64,000 nt of DNA, from contig CM049307.1 in NCBI GenBank assembly GCA_026874595.1, positions 49,961,178-50,025,177 of the forward strand. Direction: 5' to 3'. Made by a program: the position numbers and the translations under genes. The stretch is from Sipunculus nudus. Lineage: Eukaryota; Annelida; Sipuncula; Golfingiida; Sipunculidae. The notes under the pieces were generated by a model. That model was not told the DNA's origin. It made no database searches and saw nothing but the letters and a program-made list of their open reading frames with translations. Shown piece after piece: positions 57,308 through 64,000 of the stretch (position 1 is its first letter; every line of letters starts with the position of its first letter).

Positions 57308-60300
57308 TTTCGGCGATAAAGCTATATATCGCTCTGTAAGCTTTACATGTTTTGTTTTAGTTGCGTTTGGAAATGAACGAGAGGAAGTAGAAAGCATTTT
57401 GGATGATTTATGTATAAAGAATGGTTTCAAAGGTTTAAAATCATACTATTGTATGATTATATGTAATATATTGTATATAATATATGTATGCTCAGGAAAT
57501 AACAATTTTTTAGATACCAGGCATTTTAGGTCATCATTATGATAAGGGGCTGTGAGATGGCGACATGTGTTTGTCATTCCATTTATATTAATGTATTTGA
57601 CATAACCTAGTATTCTATTTTTATTATATACAGCTATATCATGCCATATATTTTCTCATGAACTATAACCTCTCATAAATATGAGATATTGGTCTGCTAT
57701 TTGTATTTCTTAGATCTCAGTATCGCAAACCTTCCTGGCTTCAACATAGCTTTAAAATGTATTAGTCCCCAACGCCGTAGGAGGGAGGACTATTAAATGG
57801 TTCGCATCTGTCCGTCCGCCTCTCCCCATTCTTTTACCACATATCTCTAAGACCCCTGTTGCTTTCATCGCCAAATTTTTCAGACTAACTCAGCACATGA
57901 TTCACCTGTGATTACATTCTGCAGGTGGCGCCACCTCTGTTTAACGACTTTCTGCTCTCCAAAATGATCTTTTTCACTTTCCTTCAGATAAGTCAGTAAT
58001 AAAAACACTTTAGCCTTCAAATCATCTCACATCTGGCAATACGTTTGCCTTTACCATTAACATCACTTAATATACATAAAAATATGTTTTTCCAAATATT
58101 TTACTTTACATTTATCCTCTTCCCTTCTTCTTACATATAAATTTTAATATATTTTTGGATAATTTGACAAATGAGTATATATTAAATTGAGTGTAACTGC
58201 ATGATATAAAAAAACATAACAAAGAGTGATAGCAACCGATAGTTGAACGTCACAGGACATTGTCCTGTCTGTCCCCCCAACTTCCCTTAATTTGATACCT
58301 GCTTGATGACAATTTACTGAATACCTCTTTATCTCTTTCACAGAATTCTGATATCCCCGGTCCGTACCCCGTGATGGTGTTCTTCCACGGCGGGGCTTAC
58401 CAGTTGTCCGCAAACTTCCAGTTTCCCGGCCACTTCCTGGCGTCACGTAACGTCGTAGCGGTGTCAGCCAACTACAGATTGGGAGCTATCGGTAATTCAG
58501 TTTTGAATGAAAAGGTTTTAAAGGCATCATTCTGTCTAAGACAGATAATATACTAAACTTTTGTGATCTTTGATGTGCGACGTTTATCGGCATCGGAACA
58601 TGTACATTTGGACATGACATCGGCTAGTGGAGAGATCTCATATTGGCCCCATATATCAAGCAAATAACCCCGATTTTCCTTATTATTCGGTTCGCTCTAT
58701 TTCATCGCAACCACTAAGACTACTGTAAATGACAACTGTTACAGATGTCTCTTTTATTGTGCACAGGAGTCTTGCATGTGTCTGTGTAGCGCAAACATAG
58801 GTCGTTGCCATGGGAGACGTGCGAGTTGGCCCGGCCCACGTGAGGGGTCTGACGTGTAGAAACACAGCGCTCATGCTAATCTGGAATTTTCTGGGCTGGT
58901 CGCGCTCTATGAGCGCGTGTCTTGTATTGTTCTATGGACGCGTGTGTATTATGTATTGTTTGGTGCTTTGGATTGTTCGTGAAATAGAAGTATCTAGGCT
59001 TTGGGGTGAGAAGCTATAAATTAGGGGTTGTGTTTAGAGCATAGGGAGGAGAGAGAAATATTCCAGCGTACACGGAAGAGTGTGAGTAAGTTTGTGGACC
59101 TCTCCGATAATTGCAGCAGTTATAGATCTTCTTCGAAATTTGTAACGGATTTTATATAGTCTAAAGTTTGCCTTTGGGATCACTACCAGAATTTCCCTTT
59201 TTGGATAACAACAGATTGATTTTGTGATTGAATTGGACTATTATTCTCTGAGAAGATTTATGTGAACTGTTCATCTGGATTATACGTTGTAAAGAACTTG
59301 TTGTCGGTGTGACAGTGGTGGTGTCCAGGTACTGTGCACTTTATTTATTATACTGTGTAATTATGTTGATTTGCTGTTGTACTGTTGTTATAGTGTGTAA
59401 TTGTATTGATTTAGTGTATTGTAATGTAAGGGTTGTTTTAAGAATAAATTATAATTATTTGTTAACAAAAAAACATTGACTTCTTTATTTATTCCCCTAG
59501 ACATTTCACGCTACCTAGTGATTTTTTTATCTCCATAACAAAATTTATGCTCCTAACGACTACGTGATCTGTTGTTATTAGGTTCCGTAACACAGCAACT
59601 ACTGTAAGCGACAGCAAGATGACATATATATCCGACAAATGTCTTTCCCATCTTTATACTATGCCCACGTCGATTTTGTTGTGCTATATTTAACACGTCG
59701 GATATACTAAATCTCATATTATAAAACATATGATCTGATATAGGATTTTATGTTAACCCGGTTGTTAGTAACGATCAGCACTGTTCGGTTCCCTCGCATA
59801 GACAAGAAAGAGTTATTTTTATTTGTAAAGGCGTGAACCAACCAAGCCGGCACGCGTCTCGACACGCCAGATGACGTCGAATGTGTCGCGTCGTCCTCTT
59901 TTGTCGTGGCAGTGGACCGGGACACACGACACGTCGTAGAGAAGTACATGACACGAGGGGAGTGTCAGCTTTGCAACACGGGCCCCGCGACGCGATGGAG
60001 CATCTTTGATTTGTCGTGCTATGGGAGGCCGTGTCGAGTTGCGTCGGCTTGTTCCCGACACAGCTCGACGCGGATCCTAAAGTGGAGTTTGACGCACGAC
60101 ACAATTTACACGCTACAAGACACGCTAGGCCACGCAAACCGAGACAACTTCTCGCGAACACCCAGCAGTCTCCGTGTCGTATACCCCATGTGTGTCGCGA
60201 GTGTGTTGGTCAATTGGTTTGCTACTTTGGCTTCACGGCACACTTCCCTACAAGCTAGGCGACGCAACCGACACAACCAAGTGTCCTTGTGCGTCGCTTG

Positions 60301-61937
60301 ATTTCTGTATCGGTCCGCCTCGCGCTGTGTCGAGATGCGTGTTGGCTTTATACAACCGCTTGGTTCCGCCTTCTCTGATATGCATGCGTAATGAATGGCG
60401 CATATATAATTAGGATCTGTTCCTGTGACGTTAATGGTATCAACGAAAAAAATGTTCGAAGCATGTCCAGGTTTATTTACATAAAACTCTGTTCATATTT
60501 GTATGAAAGTTCTTGTTTGAATTTTTTTCCTAACAGTAGGTCCAAGATTTATCCAATAAAATGGGCCTCGGCTAAGTTTCTTTAATCCATGCCATGTACA
60601 CGCTGGTGATCATGTTCTGGTGGCGGTAACAAACATTCGTTTTTCAGCAAAATCATACAGACTGTAATCGGTAGTTGACTTCTTCTATTGCCACAGGTTT
60701 CATATCTACTGAGGATCCGGTTGCCCCTGGCAACTGGGGAATGTTGGACCTGGTGGCAGCACTAAAGTTCGTCCAGGAGAACATCGCTGCATTCGGAGGA
60801 GACCCGAACAGGGTGACAATCTACGGCCAGAGCGCAGGAGGGGCCGCTGTAGGACTTCTTCTGTTGTCACCAATGGGCGAAGGTTCGTTATTGGTTTATC
60901 TTCATATTCGCGATATTGAAATTCGCGAGTTCCACTTTTTGTTTATGGTTGTAAGTGTTTCACGAGGGTTCGATTTTTCGCGATCTCACCATTCAGTTTA
61001 TTACACAAAATGTATCGATTCTTTATTGGATGAACTGTTTAATTTGCTCTAAAAAATCTTAACCGTTTTAGAAGGACTGAAGGAATATGGAAGAAAACCT
61101 ATCTGTTAAGAAATTAATGCAATTTCTCGTTCCCTTTAAATACATATATATAAAAACATGCCAAAATATAATTAATCAATAATTAATTGAACTCCGGTGT
61201 TCATCTTGATAAAGCAAGTTTTAAAAGGTATACTTACTTCATAAAGTAAGTGAATGGAATATATAGTCTTAAGTGTGATTAAAACACTGTACATGTGTTC
61301 GACCCCTATCCTTTTCTAACCTCCCGATCCAAATTTTAATGGGGGGGGGGGGGGGGGGGGGCAATATTCATATCTACCAAAGGCACTACTTTTCGGATGA
61401 AAGAATTTTTTCCATACTTTATTATGTTTTCAAATTCTTATCAAGGTGTCGGAGCTTCATAATAAAGCGATTCATTTAGCAAAGATTTAAGGGGATCTAA
61501 AGCCAATGTAAAACCAAATGACTGTTGAAATAAAAATAGCTCTTCCCATAAATGCAAATATTACACCATAATCTTCCCAGATATATTCCGTGCTGTTAAA
61601 TTTATTTGGTCAAGTTAGGACTGGTTTATACTTGTTTTCTGTTTACCCTCAAATAGTTTGATACTTTTTCTTATTATGTTTTTGTTTTTCATAAAATAAA
61701 AAGTTGTAACACTGAGAAATGATATTTGTTTTTGCAGGTCTGTTCCAACAGGCAATGATGATCAGCGGCACAGATACCGCTATCTGGTCCGCGAACCCAC
61801 CAACCGGCATTAGTGCCAACTTTACCCGCCAGGCTGCGTTGCAAGTTGACTGTCCCACATCTCCCAATGCAGATATGATTGCTTGTCTGAGAGGGGTAGA
61901 CGCAATGTTACTGAGAGACGTCAGACCGGAAGTTTAC
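52167..61937 (+). CDS. Gene C: secreted carboxylesterase-family hydrolase, exons 1-5 (3' part beyond window)
   Basis: Exons: 52167-52358, 54149-54301, 58344-58491, 60697-60882, 61738-61937, with the same lengths and phases as exons 1-5 of gene B (192, 153, 148, 186, 200 bp). They join into 293 codons without a stop. The signal peptide, SEDCL, FFHGGAY, YGQSAGG and the exon 5 cysteine pair are all kept. By my count 13 of 293 residues differ from gene B (2, 0, 5, 3, 3 per exon). The glutamate and histidine of the triad would be in exons 6 and 9, outside the window. From the arm alignment, exon 6 should begin roughly 60 bp after base 64000. No damage is visible, so it is probably a functional paralogue. 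Confidence 0.88.
55146..55157. repeat. Poly-G run, 12 bp
   Basis: A G homopolymer inside right-arm-specific DNA in intron 2 of gene C. Confidence 0.9.
56290..56770. repeat. Tandem GTGGYGCCAC-type repeats (right arm)
   Basis: The reverse-complement counterpart of 45780-46330, with cores such as GGTGTCGCCACC and GGTGGCACCACC near 56320, 56449 and 56697. In intron 2 of gene C. Confidence 0.7.
57197..57303. repeat. (CTGT)n(CT)n microsatellite
   Basis: Long CTGT tetranucleotides followed by CT dinucleotides. The matching left-arm site (about 45379-45410) has only a short GA/GACA tract. The arginine/glutamate-rich minus-strand frame on it is an artefact. Confidence 0.95.
57770..57960. repeat. GTGGCGCCAC element fragment (right arm)
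   Basis: Contains GCAGGTGGCGCCACCTCTG and a CATCTGTCCGTCCG tract; counterpart of 44745-44940. In intron 2 of gene C. Confidence 0.75.
58737..59592 (+). mobile_element. Solo-LTR-like insertion, about 856 bp, right arm only
   Basis: It begins TGTTAC and ends GTAACA, perfect short inverted termini of the TG...CA type. It contains a TATA-like CTATAAATTAGGGG near 59014 and an AATAAA signal near 59443. The left palindrome arm lacks it: there, sequence matching 58671-58735 joins directly to sequence matching 59598 onward. A related truncated copy is at 27290-27700. No internal coding region is present, as expected of a solo LTR. Flanking sequences look duplicated (CTACTGTAA on both sides) but are not a clean short target repeat, so the exact edges are approximate. 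Confidence 0.7.
59829..60350. mobile_element. MITE copy in the right arm, one terminus deleted
   Basis: The reverse-complement counterpart of 42612-43141. One end (AGGCGTGAACCAACCAAGCC from 59829, preceded by TAA) is kept. The other TIR and adjoining bases are missing between about 60340 and 60350, where the left arm has a 30-bp longer sequence. Several mutually overlapping CG-rich frames on it are not genes. Confidence 0.75.
61341..61361. repeat. Poly-G run, 21 bp
   Basis: A G homopolymer in intron 4 of gene C; no equivalent was seen at the matching left-arm position, where sequence continues without it. Confidence 0.9.
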
Positions 61938-63570
61938 GTAGGTCATGCGTATTCATCAGTGATCTCTTTTTTTTTGCATAGGTCGTCAAGATCTTTGTTT
62001 TCAAACTATTTCATTATATTTTTCTTCTAACCTTACGCCCCTACTTAACTAGAAAGATCACGAACAGCAAACATTGTTCCAAACCTAATTACAACATTAT
62101 ATTACCTAATAAAACCAAATGAAGGAATGTGTGGTATGCGCCTGCAACTAATTCCCATTAAAATGCATATGTATCTCGCAAAACCTTTAGTGAATGTGTA
62201 ACCTGCAGTACAGGCAATTTGTGCAACCCTGTGCAGTCAAAGCAAAGTCCTCAGTGTCAGCAAATACTAGATCTCAACTTAAATATTGGTAACAAAAAAA
62301 TATGCTATCATCCAGGATAAAGGCTCTTTTGAACATTTGTTAACTCAGAGAGCTGAAGGTTTTGCCAGACATTACAAGACAAATTGTCTTTGACAAGTTT
62401 GTTCAGCTTAACATTTGTCTAAAAATATCCAGCCTTCTTTATCCGTGTCGGCTCAAGACAGGCCTTTCACATTAATGAGAGCAATTTTATGGACAGGACC
62501 TGTAATCCTACTGTAATTTGAAAATTTAGCCGTGGTCCTAAAAAGCGTTATTCTGCTCTTAACGTTGCCGATTCACGTCCCCTACCACCAAACATTCTAG
62601 AAAGATTCTCGTCTGGACGCTGTCCTCTGGGTGCTTTCGTCCCCGCGACCTCACTGAACTCTGCAGATTTACTTCTCCCAGTTTCTCAAAACCGATCACC
62701 GAAGCTGTCATTTTGCGTACACACTAAAACCCACATGTCGCAGGTCGCGTGTCGATATGGGATAGTGCAAGTTAGCCGAGCCGCGAGTGCATTTGACAAC
62801 GTATTTATAGTTTTATTAAACTTAAGTGATTATGTGAAAACGGTTCTAACCTGAGTGAAAATGTGGTTCTCTAAATGATTAATTCCAGAGGTAGACCTCA
62901 ATATGGACAATATAAACATAGCTGACCGACGAAACTACAAAGTTAGCCAACTCAGTCGATGAAACCACGAAGATAGATACCTCGGTACGTACTCGAAGCA
63001 GGATATATTTTAACGTGAAGTTGACCCCTATTTTAGCTGTTGTAAATGCACAGTTGTCATTCTAGATTTGGGCAGTTCTCAAATTTATTTTTTCTTTTGT
63101 TCTCGTCACAGACTTACAAAACTGTTGTTCACCCATGAACAAATGCTTCATATTCATCGATCACTCTGATCAAGACTATACACCATATACAAATATACAC
63201 AATTTGGAGTCAGCTAAATATTTGCCATGTCAATTTGAGCCATGAAAGTTGACTCACTAAAGCCAACGAAGTTTTCTCCAGAAAGCAGCAGCTGAACAAA
63301 CGGCTCTTGGCTCTAATGGACTTGCAGGAAAGTGTCTTAGTACTCGAGTGCGGACTTGGACCCTTCTTACGGACTCTGACTTGAAGCAGAGGTTCCTGGC
63401 CTCAAACTCGTAATCGCATCCGCAGATAAGGACTCGAGGCACCTGGCCGGGTAAATCTCTAGTTCAGAAAGAAAAAAAAAATCTGTGATGCATTATAAAG
63501 ACTAGTATGCATGTGCGAATATTAACAGAATACTAACAGAATATTAAAACACAATATGATTTATTTATAT

Positions 63571-63632
<62 letters not shown>

Positions 63633-64000
63633 CATCGGGAGTTAAATTTATTTAAACATTCAAGGAAAACCATAGGTAATTTAATATAAATACACATGAT
63701 AATCTAATAGGTTCATTTTAAAGTTTTTTTAATGAGGAAATTTGTATTGGAATTTATCTCGGGCTCCTAAAAGACTGGGACGCCAAGAAGGACTTGGACT
63801 AAGTAGTATTTTCACACATATATACTCTTCCAAAGGATTCGAGCATTAACCGTATGTGTCTTCTCAAATACGTTATCTAGGGACATTTACTTATTTAGGG
63901 ACACAAATGTTCTTCTGACTTATAGTATTTTGTTCAGAACTACACATATTATAAATATTCCAATTATCTCAAACACACTTTAGTCAGCAAAAGTGATGTT
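61938..64000 (+). other. Intron 5 of gene C up to the window end
   Basis: No exon was seen. It holds a right-arm-only insertion (about 62545-62700, partly repeat shared with 35690-35830), diverged GAGTCC-repeat sequence (63305-63440, 63765-63800) and a long TA-dinucleotide run (about 63563-63630). The last 170 bp match 39156-39330 in reverse. Confidence 0.7.

Larger units (their letters stand above)
50472..64000 (+). repeat. Right arm of the ~25-kb imperfect palindrome (continues past the window)
   Basis: Reverse-complement partner of 39156-49587. It contains gene C exons 1-5 and is about 3 kb longer than the matched left segment because of insertions: about 51040-51810 in part, 54690-55210, 55350-56280, 58737-59592 and about 62545-62700. 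The homology is still present at the last base of the window. Confidence 0.92.

Noticed and set aside
57086-57430. Arg-Glu repeat protein frame on the minus strand
   Set aside because: Produced by (CT)n and (CTGT)n; the left-arm equivalent has lost the repeat part, so the frame is not conserved.
59719-60413. Overlapping CG-rich frames near the right-arm MITE
   Set aside because: Same reason as for the left copy; no similarity to transposase or any known protein.

Overview
This is eukaryotic nuclear DNA, almost certainly from an animal. Coding sequence is split into short GT-AG exons separated by long AT-rich, repeat-laden introns. Microsatellites, minisatellites and poly-G/C runs are common, and there is an APE-type non-LTR retrotransposon. 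Repeats with a GTGGCGCCAC core and a terminal ACGG-type tetranucleotide tract recall elements known from marine molluscs and other lophotrochozoans, so a marine spiralian is my best guess. No prokaryotic, organellar or viral genes were seen.

The real genes are three members of one family: secreted carboxylesterase/cholinesterase-type alpha/beta hydrolases. Gene A (minus, 16265 to 7134) can be built as 10 exons in one continuous frame of 577 codons. Gene B (minus, 48454 to 31364) can be built as 11 exons and 613 codons. Gene C (plus, from 52167) shows exons 1-5, ending at 61937, and runs off the right edge. All three share the same intron positions and phases. Genes A and B have a complete Ser-Glu-His triad; C is complete as far as it is visible.

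Layout: 1-7133 is intergenic with microsatellites and one strong hairpin. 7134-16265 is gene A; its intron 8 holds about 22 copies of a 68-bp minisatellite, each copying the splice acceptor and start of exon 9. 16266-31363 is a mobile-element zone: a GTGGCGCCAC repeat element (18.06-21.14 kb), a LINE with ORF1 and a broken ORF2 (about 21.14-27.24 kb), an LTR-like fragment (27.29-27.70 kb) and a 25-bp minisatellite (28.44-29.95 kb). 31364-48454 is gene B, with a 15-bp minisatellite in intron 8. From about 39.16 kb to the right edge the sequence is an imperfect palindrome. The left arm (39156-49587) carries the 5' half of gene B, the right arm (50472-64000) carries gene C, and an unpaired spacer of about 0.9 kb lies between, so B and C are head-to-head inverted duplicates.

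The arms share older insertions (a TTA-flanked MITE and GTGGCGCCAC repeats) but differ in younger ones (a solo-LTR-like insert only in the right arm, microsatellite lengths, several 0.5-1 kb indels), which gives a relative order of events. Over exons 1-5, B and C differ at 13 of 293 residues by my count. The most unusual features are the splice-acceptor minisatellite in gene A, the esterase palindrome, the 2A-like motif at the start of the LINE ORF2, and the 15-bp minisatellite that is open on both strands.
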